In this document: one piece after another, positions 20,350-29,225 of the stretch
Numbering within the stretch: the first letter of the stretch is position 1
Layout of the letters: each line of letters opens with the position of its first letter
Origin: Achromobacter sp. Marseille-Q4962
Lineage (GTDB): Bacteria > Pseudomonadota > Gammaproteobacteria > Burkholderiales > Burkholderiaceae_B
Length of the DNA stretch: 64,000 bases
Direction of reading: 5' to 3'
NCBI RefSeq assembly: GCF_943737005.1
Contig: NZ_CALSFU010000003.1
Coordinates: 186,001 to 250,000, forward strand
Position numbers and translations under genes: made by a program
The notes under the pieces: model-generated
Databases searched by the model: none
The model's input: the letters and a program-made list of their open reading frames with translations, nothing else
What the model was told of the DNA's origin: nothing

Positions 20350-20425
20350 GCCGGCATAGCTCAGTTGGTAGAGCAGCGCATTCGTAATGCGAAGGTCGTA
20401 GGTTCGACTCCTATTGCCGGCACCA
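20350..20425 (+). tRNA. tRNA-Thr (CGT)
   Basis: A 76-base cloverleaf with encoded CCA. The acceptor stem is GCCGGCA/TGCCGGC. The D-arm is AGCTCAGTTGGTAGAGC, the anticodon loop is TTCGTAA with anticodon CGT, and the T-arm has GGTTCGACTCC. It reads ACG codons, which are frequent in a GC-rich genome. A terminator follows. Confidence 0.97.
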
Positions 20426-20433
20426 GAATCCAG

Positions 20434-20458
20434 AAAGCAGCCCTACGGGCTGCTTTTT
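20434..20458 (+). terminator. Terminator of tRNA-Thr
   Basis: A 10-bp perfect stem, AAAGCAGCCC with GGGCTGCTTT, has a 3-base loop and continues into T residues, directly after the tRNA. Confidence 0.9.
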
Positions 20459-20631
20459 CATTTCTTTTTTCATTTCGCCTTCCCTCGCGTTCCGGCGCCA
20501 CAAGTGTCCGCCACGGAGCCCGATACCCGGACCTCGGACCCCGCCCGCATCCCGGGGAACTCCGGTCGCGCGGGCCGCATCCAATCTGGTTGTAGGCCGG
20601 CGTTCGCCGGCGCTTCCCTGCGAGCACACCC

Positions 20632-21303
20632 ATGCGCATCCTTCTCGTTGAAGACGACACCATGATCGGCGAAAGCGTGCTGGACTGCCTGCGCGCCGAA
20701 CACTATGCCGTCGACTGGGTTCGAGACGGCGCTGCCGCCGAACTGGCGCTGCGCACCGATCCGTACGACCTGGTGCTGCTGGACCTGGGCCTGCCCAAAC
20801 GCGACGGACTGGCGGTGCTGCGCGATCTGCGCGCCCGCAAGGACCGCACGCCGGTGCTCATCGCCACCGCCCGCGATGCGGTCGCCGACCGCGTGGCCGG
20901 ACTGGACGCGGGCGCGGACGACTACATCGTCAAGCCCTACGACGTGGACGAACTGCTGGCGCGCATGCGCGCGCTGATCCGCCGCAGCGCGGGACGGGCT
21001 GAACCCGTGTTCGAGCACGGCGGCATCACCATCGACCCGCAGTCCCACAGCGCCATGGTGGACGGCGCGCCGGTCGCGCTCACCGCGCGCGAATGGGCCG
21101 TGCTCGAGCCCCTGATCGCGCGGCCCGGCATGATCTTCTCGCGCGCCCAGCTGGAAGAAAAGCTCTATAGCTGGAAGGACAGCATCAGCAGCAACGCGGT
21201 CGAGGTTTATATTCATGGACTGCGCAAGAAACTGGGACAGAATCTGATCCAGAACGTCCGCGGGGTCGGTTACGTCATACCCAAAAATGAGCATTCCGCT
21301 TAG
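20632..21303 (+). CDS. OmpR/PhoB-family response regulator (QseB/PmrA-like)
   Basis: The product is 223 residues. The receiver domain has the acidic pair ED at 7-8, phospho-acceptor Asp51 (LVLLDLGLP), Thr79 and Lys101 (IVKPYD). The winged-helix DNA-binding domain occupies about 130-220 (LTAREWAVLEPLIARPGMIF; SNAVEVYIHGLRKKLG). It is followed by, and overlaps by 17 bases, the gene for its sensor kinase, so the two are coupled. The best functional analogy is QseBC/PmrAB; the signal is not known. A matching tandem half-site (22656-22672) lies upstream of the protease gene that ends the cluster. Confidence 0.95.
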   Translation: MRILLVEDDTMIGESVLDCLRAEHYAVDWVRDGAAAELALRTDPYDLVLLDLGLPKRDGLAVLRDLRARKDRTPVLIATARDAVADRVAGLDAGADDYIVKPYDVDELLARMRALIRRSAGRAEPVFEHGGITIDPQSHSAMVDGAPVALTAREWAVLEPLIARPGMIFSRAQLEEKLYSWKDSISSNAVEVYIHGLRKKLGQNLIQNVRGVGYVIPKNEHSA

Positions 21304-22660
21304 CTATTCGCTGAGGGCCAGGCTGCTTTTCTTCCTGCTTGCCGCCATTGCGGTGGGCGCGCTGGTGCAGGGCGCCATCGCCTACCGCAGCACGCTCGCC
21401 CAGGCGGACGACATTTTCGATTCGCTGCTGCAGCGCACCGCGCTGTCGCTGGGCGCGGGCGACGGACTGCTGAGCGCCGGCCCCTCGCGCGGCGACGGCG
21501 CGGTTTCCCCCGCGGCGGACGATCTCATCATCCAGATCTGGAGCCCGGACGGCGTGCGCGTCTTCAATTCGCGCTCCCGCCGCCCCCTGCCCGACCAGAT
21601 CGTGCTGGGTTTCTCCGACGCCCGCATCGAAGGCAGCACCTATCGCGTCTATTCCCTCGCCACGCCGTTCCAGGTCATCCAGGTGGCGCAGGACATGGCG
21701 GTGCGCACCCGCATGGCGCGCGCGCTCGCGCTGCGCACCATTGCTCCCATCGCGGCGGCGGCGCCGCTGCTCATGTTCGTGATCTGGTGCGTGGTGAGCT
21801 GGTCGCTGCGGCCGGTCAAACGCGCCCGCGCGCAGGTAGCCGCCCGCCAGCCCGAGGATCTCTCGCCCGTGAACGAAGATGGCCTGCCCGACGAGATCCG
21901 GCCCCTGATCGCGGAGCTGAACCTGCTGCTGGCGCGCATACAGAGTGCGTTTGCCTTGCAGAAGCAGTTCGTGGGCGACGCGGCGCACGAGCTGCGCTCG
22001 CCGCTGGCGGCGCTGCGGCTGCAGCTGCAGGCCCTGCAGCGCGCCCCGGACGCGGAAGCCCGCAAGCAGGCCGAACAGCGCCTGGCCGCGGGCATCGACC
22101 GCGCCACGCGCCTGGTGGAGCAACTGCTCTCCATGGCCCGCCACGAAAGCGGCGTGGCGCGGGAGCCGCTCGTGGCGGTGGACCTGTCCGAGGTGCTGCG
22201 CCAGACGCTCTCGGAAACCCTGCCCGCGGCCAACGCCAAATCGATCTCCCTGGAGCAGAGCGGCGCCGGCCACGCCTGGGTGCGCGGCGACCCGGAGGCG
22301 CTGCGCCTGCTGGCGCGCAACCTGCTGGACAACGCCGTCAAGTACACGCCGGACGGCGGACGGGTGCACCTGCGGCTCGAGCCCTCCGACCTGGGCTGCG
22401 CCATGCTGGTCGACGACAGCGGCCCGGGCATCGCGCCGGCCGAACGCGAGCGCGTCTTCGACCGCTTCTACCGCGCCGAGGGCAATACCCAGCACGGCAG
22501 CGGCCTGGGACTGGCGATCGCGCGCTCCATCGCCGAGCGACACGGCGCGCGCATCACGCTGCACGACGCGCCCTGGGGCGCCGGCCTGCGGGTGCGCGTG
22601 GATTTTCCGGCCCATCCCCGGGCGGACGTGGCGCGGGCCGCGCCGGCAGGCGCAAATTAA
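21287..22660 (+). CDS. Sensor histidine kinase (QseC/PmrB-like)
   Basis: The product is 457 residues. Two membrane helices (about 10-32 and 150-172) frame a periplasmic region of roughly 115 residues without a recognisable PAS or Cache signature. The cytoplasmic part has the H box GDAAHELRSPLAAL (His near 235), the N box NLLDNAVKYTPDGG near 345, the G1 box DDSGPGIAP and the G2 box GSGLGLAIA. It would phosphorylate the response regulator encoded just upstream, with which it overlaps by 17 bases. The stop codon overlaps a candidate operator for the following protease gene. Confidence 0.94.
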   Translation: MSIPLSYSLRARLLFFLLAAIAVGALVQGAIAYRSTLAQADDIFDSLLQRTALSLGAGDGLLSAGPSRGDGAVSPAADDLIIQIWSPDGVRVFNSRSRRPLPDQIVLGFSDARIEGSTYRVYSLATPFQVIQVAQDMAVRTRMARALALRTIAPIAAAAPLLMFVIWCVVSWSLRPVKRARAQVAARQPEDLSPVNEDGLPDEIRPLIAELNLLLARIQSAFALQKQFVGDAAHELRSPLAALRLQLQALQRAPDAEARKQAEQRLAAGIDRATRLVEQLLSMARHESGVAREPLVAVDLSEVLRQTLSETLPAANAKSISLEQSGAGHAWVRGDPEALRLLARNLLDNAVKYTPDGGRVHLRLEPSDLGCAMLVDDSGPGIAPAERERVFDRFYRAEGNTQHGSGLGLAIARSIAERHGARITLHDAPWGAGLRVRVDFPAHPRADVARAAPAGAN

Positions 22661-22672
22661 GATTCCCCTAAG
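22656..22672 (+). promoter_or_regulatory. Tandem half-site resembling a PmrA/QseB box
   Basis: ATTAAG, five bases, then CCTAAG: two direct half-sites 11 bp apart. This is the spacing bound by OmpR-family dimers and close to the PmrA pattern of two TTAAG-like repeats. It begins on the kinase stop codon and ends 54 bases before the protease ATG. It suggests the two-component system controls the protease directly. Confidence 0.4.
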
Positions 22673-22726
22673 TGTCAGGCTTCACCATAGCGCCATGTCC
22701 TTCAACATGAACGCAGAGGAGCCGAC

Positions 22727-24154
22727 ATGAAGACCTCGCAACTCACCCCCTCGCGCCTGGCCGTGGCGCTGCTCGCGGCCGGCGCCATCGGCGGCGCGGG
22801 CGCCACCGCCGCGCCGGGCGTGGCCGCCGCCCCCCCCCCCATTCCCGCCTCGACGGCGATCGGCTTCGCCTCCCCGCCCAACTTCGCCCAGATCACGCGC
22901 GACTACGGCCCCGCCGTGGTGAACATCAGCGTCAGCGGCACCCGCAAGGTGTCGGCGCTGGACGACGACGACGCGGATCCGTTCGCCCAGTTCTTCGGCC
23001 AGTTCCCTGGCATGCCTCAGCGCGAAGTGCCGATGCGGGGCGAAGGGTCGGGCTTCATCATCAGCAGCGACGGCGTCATCCTGACCAACGCGCACGTCGT
23101 GCAGGGAGCCAAGGAAGTGACGGTCAAGCTGACCGACCGGCGCGAGTACCAGGCCAAGGTGCTCGGCTCCGACCCGCAGACGGACGTCGCGGTCATCAAG
23201 ATCGACGCCAAGAACCTGCCGGTGGTGAAGATCGGCAACGTCAACGACCTGCAGGTGGGCGAATGGGTGCTGGCCATCGGCTCGCCCTACGGCCTGGAGA
23301 ACACCGCCACCGCCGGCATCGTGAGCGCCAAGGGCCGCTCGCTGCCCGACGACACCTCGGTGCCGTTCATTCAGACCGACGTGGCCGTCAACCCGGGCAA
23401 TTCCGGCGGCCCGCTCTTTAACGAGCGCGGCGAAGTGGTCGGCATCAATTCGCAGATCTATTCCCGCACCGGCGGCTACCAGGGCCTGTCGTTCGCCATT
23501 CCGATCGACGTGGCGTACAAGATCAAGGACCAGATCCTCGAGCACGGCAAGGTCCAGCACGCCCGCCTGGGCGTGACCGTGCAAGAAGTGAACCAGGACC
23601 TGGCCAATTCGTTCAAGCTGGACTCGCCCAGCGGCGCGCTGGTGTCCAGCGTGGAGAAGGGCAGCGCGGCCGCCAAGGCCGGCCTGCAGCCGGGCGACGT
23701 GGTGCGCAAGATCAACGGCAAGACGATCCGCTCGTCCGGCGACCTGGCCGCGATGATTACGCTCGCCTCGCCGGGCGACAAGCTGACGCTCGACATCTGG
23801 CGCCACGGCTCGCCCAAGGAACTGGAAGCCACCCTGGGCGGCATTCCCCGCGACAAGACGCAGACCGCGGCGAACGACCAGGGCGTCAAGCATGGCCAGC
23901 TCGGCCTAGCGCTGCGCCCGCTGAGCCCGCAGGAGCAAGAGGCGGTGGGCTCGCAGGGCCTGCTCGTCCAGCAGACCGCCGGCCCCGCGGCCCGCGCCGG
24001 CATCCAGCCGGGCGACGTGCTGCTCTCGCTCAATGGCGTGCCCGTGCACAGCGTAGCCCAGGTCAAGGCCGAGCTGTCCAAGGCCGGCAAGACGGTGGCG
24101 CTGCTGGTGCAGCGCGGCGAAGACAAGATCTTCGTGCCAGTGCAGATCGGCTGA
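22727..24154 (+). CDS. Periplasmic Do-type serine protease (DegP/DegQ/MucD family)
   Basis: The product is 475 residues. A Sec signal peptide covers roughly residues 1-35, then comes a trypsin-like domain with catalytic His123 (LTNAHVV), Asp153 (QTDVAVIKI) and Ser226 (NPGNSGGPL). Two PDZ domains follow (about 285-370 and 395-470). Such proteases degrade or refold damaged envelope proteins. A run of eleven C at 22830-22840 encodes Pro36-Pro38 just after the signal peptide and could change length. GAGGAG lies 7 bases before the ATG, inside an 11-codon upstream frame whose TGA overlaps the start. It follows the two-component genes by 66 bases and is probably under their control. An intrinsic terminator follows. 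Confidence 0.96.
   Translation: MKTSQLTPSRLAVALLAAGAIGGAGATAAPGVAAAPPPIPASTAIGFASPPNFAQITRDYGPAVVNISVSGTRKVSALDDDDADPFAQFFGQFPGMPQREVPMRGEGSGFIISSDGVILTNAHVVQGAKEVTVKLTDRREYQAKVLGSDPQTDVAVIKIDAKNLPVVKIGNVNDLQVGEWVLAIGSPYGLENTATAGIVSAKGRSLPDDTSVPFIQTDVAVNPGNSGGPLFNERGEVVGINSQIYSRTGGYQGLSFAIPIDVAYKIKDQILEHGKVQHARLGVTVQEVNQDLANSFKLDSPSGALVSSVEKGSAAAKAGLQPGDVVRKINGKTIRSSGDLAAMITLASPGDKLTLDIWRHGSPKELEATLGGIPRDKTQTAANDQGVKHGQLGLALRPLSPQEQEAVGSQGLLVQQTAGPAARAGIQPGDVLLSLNGVPVHSVAQVKAELSKAGKTVALLVQRGEDKIFVPVQIG
22830..22840 (+). repeat. C11 homopolymer inside the protease gene
   Basis: Eleven consecutive C residues span codons 35-38 of the DegP-like protease. Loss or gain of one C would shift the frame immediately after the signal peptide. 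In Bordetella, poly-C tracts of this size in other genes are known to vary in length. Confidence 0.9.
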
Positions 24155-24184
24155 CCCTGGCCGCCCGCGGCCCCGCCCCTCTCG

Positions 24185-24210
24185 AACCGCCCGTTCCGGG
24201 CGGTTTTTTT
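24185..24210 (+). terminator. Terminator of the protease gene
   Basis: Arms AACCGCCCG and CGGGCGGTT with a 3-base loop are followed by a run of seven T. It lies 30 bases past the stop codon. Confidence 0.95.
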
Positions 24211-24568
24211 CTGCGCCGCGCCGCCTGCAGGCACGCGGCGGAGAGATTTCGGCCGGCCTCGACCGGAAGCCGCCATCGCGGCGAAAATGCTTGCCTGCGA
24301 GCGGGGTCGAGCGGGTCATCGCGGGACTCGCCGTCGAGCAGGCCATCAGGATGCGGGCCGCGGCAGATTCTTGCGGCGGCCGGCCCGATTCTGGTGATCG
24401 CCGGGATTTCCGTCCGCCCCTACGGCATTTTCCCGGGGCGGTGCCGGCGGCTGTTCGACGTTTCCGCGGAGCGGCTCCGGGATGCGGAAGACGCGCGCGA
24501 GGCGGCGGGCGACGGCGGACTGCGGGCGAGCGCGCCGGCCGCCGCAAGGCAATGGCGAGGCGCCCGCC
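24211..24568. other. 358-base gap, no gene recognised
   Basis: This lies between the protease terminator and the 3' end of maiA. It is GC-rich with short overlapping frames on both strands, none with a recognisable motif or a plausible ribosome binding site. No clear terminator for maiA was seen. Confidence 0.55.
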
Positions 24569-25213
24569 CTATTCCGCGTCGGGCTGCCGGGACGGCTCGG
24601 CCGCGGCGAAAGCCGGCAGTTCGCGGCAGGCCGCGTCGATGCGCACGACGTTCGGCATGGCTGAAAGATCGCAGTCGAAGCGCCGCGCGTTGGCCACCTG
24701 CGGCACGAGGCAGAGATCGGCCATGGTGGGCGTGTCGCCATGGCAATAGCGGCCCGTGGCCGGCGAACCCGCCAGCTGCGCCTCCAGCGCGGCCAGCCCC
24801 TGGTGCACCCAGTGCCTGTACCAGGCCGTCTTGGCCTCTTCGTCCACGCCCAGCGTGTGCTTGAGGTACTTGAGCACGCGCAGGTTGTTCAGCGGGTGCG
24901 TGTCGCAGGCGATGCCCAGCGCAAGGTCGCGCACGCGGGCCCGGCCGACCGGGTCGGACGGCAGCAGGGCCGGCTCGGGATGCGTTTCTTCGAGGTATTC
25001 GATGATCGCCAGCGATTGCCCGATGACGGCCTCGCCGTCGACCAGCGTGGGCACCAGCGCGGTCGGGTTCAGTTTGCGATAGCTCGCCGAGGTCTGCTGG
25101 CCGCCGTCCTTGAGCAGGTGCACGGGCAGGTACTCATAGGACAGTCCCTTGAGATTGAGGGCGATCCGCACGCGATAGGCGGCCGAACTACGGAAGTAGC
25201 TATACAACTGCAT
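24569..25213 (-). CDS. maiA: Maleylacetoacetate isomerase (zeta-class glutathione transferase)
   Basis: The product is 214 residues. The N-terminal thioredoxin-like domain carries the zeta-class signature SSAAYRVRIALNLKG (residues 8-22) with the catalytic Ser pair. GQSLAIIEYLEE binds glutathione. The all-helical C-terminal domain contains CHGDTPTMADLCLVPQ. The enzyme converts maleylacetoacetate to fumarylacetoacetate in tyrosine/homogentisate breakdown. Its usual partners hmgA and fahA are not adjacent. The start at 25213 fits the family; the longer upstream frame runs back over ispH and is not real. Confidence 0.93.
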   Translation of the reverse strand: MQLYSYFRSSAAYRVRIALNLKGLSYEYLPVHLLKDGGQQTSASYRKLNPTALVPTLVDGEAVIGQSLAIIEYLEETHPEPALLPSDPVGRARVRDLALGIACDTHPLNNLRVLKYLKHTLGVDEEAKTAWYRHWVHQGLAALEAQLAGSPATGRYCHGDTPTMADLCLVPQVANARRFDCDLSAMPNVVRIDAACRELPAFAAAEPSRQPDAE

Positions 25214-25263
25214 GAAGTGTCTCCTGTGGTGGTCGGCGCGCCGCCGGACGGGCGGCGCCGCGT

Positions 25264-26244
25264 CTATTCGGGCGATTCGGTCTGCGCGAGCTTGCGCGAC
25301 AGTTCCTTGGGCAGCGGGAACGCCACGTTTTCTTCGAGGCCCGGCATGGTGCGCACCGATACCGCGCCCAGCTCCTTCAGGCGCGCGATCACCTGCTGCA
25401 CCAGCACTTCCGGCGCGGAGGCGCCCGCCGTCACGCCGATGCGCCGGCGGCCTTCCAGCCAGGCGGGCTGGATGGAATCCGCGCCGTCGACCAGGTGCGA
25501 GGCCACGCCCTTGCGCTCGGCCACTTCGCGCAGGCGGTTGGAATTCGAGCTGTTGGTGCTGCCCACCACCAGCACCAGGTCGCAATCCGGCGCGAGGATC
25601 TTGACCGCGTCCTGGCGGTTCTGGGTGGCGTAGCAGATATCGCTTTTCTTGGGTTCGACGATGTTCGGAAAGCGCGCCTTGAGCGCGCGCGACACGGCCG
25701 CCGCATCGTCCACGGACAGCGTGGTCTGGGTCACGTAGGCGAGGTTGTCGGGGTCGGCAACCTCCAGCCCGGCGACGTCTTCCACGGTTTCCACGAGGTA
25801 CATGCCGCCCCGGGCCTGGCCCAGCGTGCCCTCGACCTCGGGGTGGCCCTTGTGGCCGATCATGACGATCTCGCGGCCGGCGGCGCGCATGCGCGCGACT
25901 TCGATGTGCACCTTGGTGACCAGCGGGCAGGTGGCGTCGAACACCCGCAGGCCGCGGGCCTCGGCCTCGGCCCGCACCGCCTTGGACACGCCGTGCGCGG
26001 AAAACACCACGATGGAGCCGGCGGGCGCGTCGTCGAGCTCGTCGATGAACACGGCGCCCTTGGCGCGCAGGTCTTCCACCACATAGCGGTTGTGGACGAT
26101 TTCGTGGCGCACGTAAATGGGCGCGCCATGCAGCTCCAGCGCGCGCTCGACGATGTCGATGGCGCGGTCCACGCCGGCACAGAAGCCGCGCGGCTGCGCC
26201 AGCACGACTTCGGCGTCGGGGGCAGTGACAGGCCGGACGGTCAT
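25264..26244 (-). CDS. ispH: 4-hydroxy-3-methylbut-2-enyl diphosphate reductase
   Basis: The product is 326 residues. It catalyses the last step of the MEP isoprenoid pathway, reducing HMBPP to IPP and DMAPP. Three cysteines that ligate the iron-sulfur cluster are visible in [26 protein letters not shown] and [13 protein letters not shown]. The proton-donor Glu lies in the [18 protein letters not shown] region. The ATG at 26244 overlaps the fkpB stop by one base (TGATG), so it is translationally coupled to the prolyl isomerase, the same arrangement as in E. coli fkpB-ispH. Confidence 0.97.
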   Translation of the reverse strand: MTVRPVTAPDAEVVLAQPRGFCAGVDRAIDIVERALELHGAPIYVRHEIVHNRYVVEDLRAKGAVFIDELDDAPAGSIVVFSAHGVSKAVRAEAEARGLRVFDATCPLVTKVHIEVARMRAAGREIVMIGHKGHPEVEGTLGQARGGMYLVETVEDVAGLEVADPDNLAYVTQTTLSVDDAAAVSRALKARFPNIVEPKKSDICYATQNRQDAVKILAPDCDLVLVVGSTNSSNSNRLREVAERKGVASHLVDGADSIQPAWLEGRRRIGVTAGASAPEVLVQQVIARLKELGAVSVRTMPGLEENVAFPLPKELSRKLAQTESPE

Positions 26245-26720
26245 CAGAGCACTCCGAGCAGCGCCACGTCCAGGCGCAGGCTGACCCCGGCCAGGGGATG
26301 GTTGAAGTCGAACAGCGCGGATTCGTCGTCGATTTCCTTCAGCACGCCCGAATAGCGCCCGCCGTTGGGCGCGGCGAATTCGACCAGATCGCCGGGCTCG
26401 AAGGTGGCGTCGGCGCCCGCGTGCTCGGCCAGCATGGCGCGCGTGACGCGCTGGATGAGGTCGGGATTGCGGTCGCCGTAGGCCTGGGCGGGCTCCAGCG
26501 TGACGCTGAAGCGCTCGCCTTCGGCGTGCCCCAGCAGCGCCGCCTCCAGGCCGGGAGCCCACTGGCCGCTGCCCATCTGCAGCGTGGCCGGCCGGCCGTC
26601 GAACGTGTCCGTGAACACCGAATCCTTGCCGGGCCCGGAGGCCAGGGTGATGCGGTAATGCAGGGTCAGGTAGGAGTCCGGACGGACCGGAACATTCACT
26701 TCTTTGGATTCGGCGCTCAC
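26244..26720 (-). CDS. fkpB: FKBP-type peptidyl-prolyl isomerase, SlpA type
   Basis: The product is 158 residues. It has an FKBP domain interrupted by the IF chaperone insertion typical of SlpA/SlyD ([37 protein letters not shown]). The C-terminal NHPLAG motif is characteristic. It catalyses prolyl isomerisation and acts as a chaperone in the cytoplasm. It lacks the His-rich metal-binding tail of SlyD. It is coupled to ispH through an overlapping stop/start. The divergent radC gene starts 48 bases away. Confidence 0.94.
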   Translation of the reverse strand: MSAESKEVNVPVRPDSYLTLHYRITLASGPGKDSVFTDTFDGRPATLQMGSGQWAPGLEAALLGHAEGERFSVTLEPAQAYGDRNPDLIQRVTRAMLAEHAGADATFEPGDLVEFAAPNGGRYSGVLKEIDDESALFDFNHPLAGVSLRLDVALLGVL

Positions 26721-26768
26721 GATCTGCCACCGTAGGGATTTGGATAAACCCCGATTTTAGAGCCTCTT

Positions 26769-27446
26769 ATGAAATTGTCCGCCCAGCTCTCCCGGCACGA
26801 GCGTCCCCGGGAACGGCTCCTGCGCCACGGCGCCTCCAGCCTGCGCGACGCCGAGCTGCTCGCCATCGCCCTGCGCACCGGCGTGCCGGGGCGCAATGTG
26901 CTGGAACTCGGCAACCTGCTGCTCGAGCGTTTCCAGGGCCTGCGGGGCCTGCTGGGCGCCACGCCCGAAGAATTGCAGACGGTTCCGGGGCTGGGGCAGG
27001 CCAAGGCCTGCTCGCTGGCGGCGGTCATGGAGCTGGCGCGCCGCGCCGCTGAAGAGGAACTGGCCCGCGAGGCGGCCCTGAACCACCCCGCCAGGGTGAA
27101 ACAATATTGCAAGGTGGCGCTGGGCCACCGCCGCGTCGAGCACTGCATCGCCCTCTACCTGGACGGCCAGCTGCGCCTTATCGCCAGCGGCGAGCTGGCG
27201 CGCGGCACGCTGGCCCAGGCCTCGGTGTATCCACGCGAGGTGGTGCGCGAGGCGCTGCGCCACCACGCGGCGGCGCTTATCGTGGCCCACAACCATCCCT
27301 CCGGCCTGCCCCACCCCAGCGCGGCCGACCTGGCTTTCACCCAGCATCTCAAGCAGGCGCTGGCGCTGGTCGACGTCCGGCTCATGGACCACCTCATCGT
27401 GGCGGGCGGCGAGGTGGTTTCGCTGGCCGAAAGCGGCCGGCTCTGA
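26769..27446 (+). CDS. radC: RadC family JAB/MPN-domain protein
   Basis: The product is 225 residues. The N-terminal helix-hairpin-helix (ELQTVPGLGQAKACSLAAV) is followed by a JAB-type metalloprotease-like domain whose zinc motif HNHPSG lies near residue 176, with a following Asp. Despite the name, a role in DNA repair is not established for this family. It is divergent from fkpB-ispH. The start is the ATG at 26769, matching the conserved MKLSAQLSRHERPRERLL. Confidence 0.93.
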   Translation: MKLSAQLSRHERPRERLLRHGASSLRDAELLAIALRTGVPGRNVLELGNLLLERFQGLRGLLGATPEELQTVPGLGQAKACSLAAVMELARRAAEEELAREAALNHPARVKQYCKVALGHRRVEHCIALYLDGQLRLIASGELARGTLAQASVYPREVVREALRHHAAALIVAHNHPSGLPHPSAADLAFTQHLKQALALVDVRLMDHLIVAGGEVVSLAESGRL

Positions 27447-27556
27447 GCCGCGGGCGCAGCTCGCCATCCACCGGCCCCGGGGTCGCCCCGATCCGTTAGA
27501 CTAGCGGCCCCAGATGGTTTAGGCTTCACATAAATCACTCCGCGCCGCCTGCCTGC

Positions 27557-28186
27557 ATGAAACGCCTGTGGGACATCTCCCCGCCCGTATCGACGGCCTC
27601 GCCCGTCTTTCCCGGCGACACGCCGTACCGCCAGCAATGGAAGTGGACGCTCGCGCCCGGCTGTCCGGTGAACGTCAGCGAAATCACCATGTCGCCGCAC
27701 GTGGGCGCGCACGCCGACGCGCCGCTGCATTACCAGCAAGGCGGCGCCGCGGTCGGCGCGCTGGCGCTGGAGCCCTTTCTCGGCCCCTGCCGCGTCATCC
27801 ACGCGCTGGATTGCGGCCCGCTGATCCTGCCCGGGCACCTGGCGCACGCCGCCGAGGGGCTGCCGCCCCGCGTGCTGGTGCGCACCGCCAAGCATGCCGC
27901 CCAGGACTGGTGGACCGACGATTTCTCCGCCTACGCGCCGCAGACCATCGAATGGCTGGCCGGGCGCGGCGTCATGCTGATCGGCCTCGATACCGCCAGC
28001 ATCGACCCCGCCTCGAGCAAGACCCTGGACAGCCACCATGCCATCCTGCGCCACGATATCCGCGTGCTGGAGAACCTGGTGCTCGATGAGGTGCCGGAGG
28101 GCGATTACGAATTGATCGCGCTGCCGCTGGCCCTGGTCCAGGCCGATGCCAGCCCGGTGCGCGCCGTCCTGCGCGAGCTGGGCTGA
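27557..28186 (+). CDS. kynB: Kynurenine formamidase (arylformamidase)
   Basis: The product is 209 residues. It belongs to the metal-dependent cyclase/KynB family, recognisable from [17 protein letters not shown], the metal motif [11 protein letters not shown] and [19 protein letters not shown]. It hydrolyses N-formylkynurenine to kynurenine and formate. The start at 27557 matches the family; no strong Shine-Dalgarno is visible. In related bacteria the order is kynB-kynU-kynA; here kynA follows after 121 bases with only a 27-codon frame between them. Confidence 0.95.
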   Translation: MKRLWDISPPVSTASPVFPGDTPYRQQWKWTLAPGCPVNVSEITMSPHVGAHADAPLHYQQGGAAVGALALEPFLGPCRVIHALDCGPLILPGHLAHAAEGLPPRVLVRTAKHAAQDWWTDDFSAYAPQTIEWLAGRGVMLIGLDTASIDPASSKTLDSHHAILRHDIRVLENLVLDEVPEGDYELIALPLALVQADASPVRAVLRELG

Positions 28187-28227
28187 TCCGCCGGCGCCGT
28201 GCCGGCCCGCCCGAACAGAGCACGACC

Positions 28228-28311
28228 ATGACGAAACACCCCTACGCGCCCACGGCCCGGCGCTCCCACGGCCGCCCCGCCACCCCGTCCACGCCGGGAG
28301 GCCGCGCATGA
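28228..28311 (+). CDS. 27-codon ORF between kynB and kynA (possible kynU remnant)
   Basis: ATG at 28228 to TGA at 28311 encodes 27 residues beginning [15 protein letters not shown]. Its stop overlaps the kynA start (ATGA), the arrangement expected of the last codons of a coupled upstream gene. It occupies the position where kynureninase (kynU) is normally found. It could be the two ends of a kynU gene joined by a large internal deletion, or a chance frame. There is no recognisable domain and only a weak ribosome binding site. Confidence 0.3.
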   Translation: MTKHPYAPTARRSHGRPATPSTPGGRA

Positions 28312-29156
28312 CCTCGACCCACCGCCCCGAAGACATCGTCCACGCCGAAAAGGCCCAGCTCGACTATGCGCAGGACATGACCTACGGCGACTACCTGCAC
28401 CTGGACGAGCTGCTCGGTGCACAGCACCCGCTGTCGCCCGAACACAACGAAATGCTGTTCATCATCCAGCACCAGACCAGCGAGCTGTGGATGAAGCTCA
28501 TGCTGCACGAGCTGCGCGCCGCCATCGCCAACGTGGCGTCCGGCCAGTTGCCGCCCGCCTTCAAGATGTTGGCGCGGGTAAGCAAGATCATGGAACAGCT
28601 CGTTCACGCCTGGGACGTGCTGGCCACCATGACGCCGCCGGAATACTCGGCCTTGCGCCCGTATCTGGCGCGCTCCAGCGGATTCCAGAGCTACCAGTAC
28701 CGCCAGATCGAATTCCTGCTGGGCAACAAGAACGCAGCCATGCTGCAGCCCCACGCGCACCGCCCCGACCTGCTGGCGCAGGTGCGCCGGGCCTTCGAAG
28801 CGCCCTCGCTATACGACGAATCGCTGCGGCTGCTGGCCCGCAACGGCCTGCCGCTGCCGGCGTCCGCGGTGGAGCGCGACTGGACCCAGCCCTACCAGGC
28901 CAGCGACGAAGTCGAGCAGGCCTGGCTGGAGGTCTATCGCCACCCCGACCGCTACTGGGACCTGTATCAGCTCGGCGAAAAGCTCACCGACCTGGAAGAC
29001 GCGTTTCGCTTGTGGCGTTTTCGCCACGTCACCACGGTCGAACGCGTCATCGGCTTCAAGCGCGGAACGGGCGGCACATCGGGCGTGGCATACCTGCGCA
29101 AGATGCTGGAAGTCGTGCTGTTTCCCGAGATCTGGAAGCTGCGCACCGACCTCTGA
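28308..29156 (+). CDS. kynA: Tryptophan 2,3-dioxygenase
   Basis: The product is 282 residues, a normal length. Family motifs are [16 protein letters not shown] near the N-terminus, [38 protein letters not shown] and [20 protein letters not shown], which includes the heme-ligating His. It opens the indole ring of tryptophan to give N-formylkynurenine, the substrate of KynB. The start at 28308 is preceded by GGGAGG. The gene is probably co-transcribed with kynB. Confidence 0.97.
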   Translation: MTSTHRPEDIVHAEKAQLDYAQDMTYGDYLHLDELLGAQHPLSPEHNEMLFIIQHQTSELWMKLMLHELRAAIANVASGQLPPAFKMLARVSKIMEQLVHAWDVLATMTPPEYSALRPYLARSSGFQSYQYRQIEFLLGNKNAAMLQPHAHRPDLLAQVRRAFEAPSLYDESLRLLARNGLPLPASAVERDWTQPYQASDEVEQAWLEVYRHPDRYWDLYQLGEKLTDLEDAFRLWRFRHVTTVERVIGFKRGTGGTSGVAYLRKMLEVVLFPEIWKLRTDL

Positions 29157-29213
29157 TGCAGCGGCCCGGCGCCGCATGGCCGCATATGCCTGGCGGGCCG
29201 GCCCGGGGCATGC

Positions 29214-29219
29214 TAGAAT
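29214..29219 (+). promoter_or_regulatory. Extended -10 promoter of rpmE2
   Basis: TGCTAGAAT (TGn plus TAGAAT) lies 172 bases upstream of the rpmE2 ATG, with a weak -35 (CTGGCG) 18 bases before it. Transcription would start near 29226 and give a leader of about 165 bases. Confidence 0.6.
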
Positions 29220-29225
29220 GCGAAG

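Noticed and set aside
22695..22730. 11-codon frame (MSFNMNAEEPT) ending on the protease start codon
   Set aside because: Its codons contain the GAGGAG ribosome binding site and it is probably a chance frame, although translational coupling cannot be excluded.
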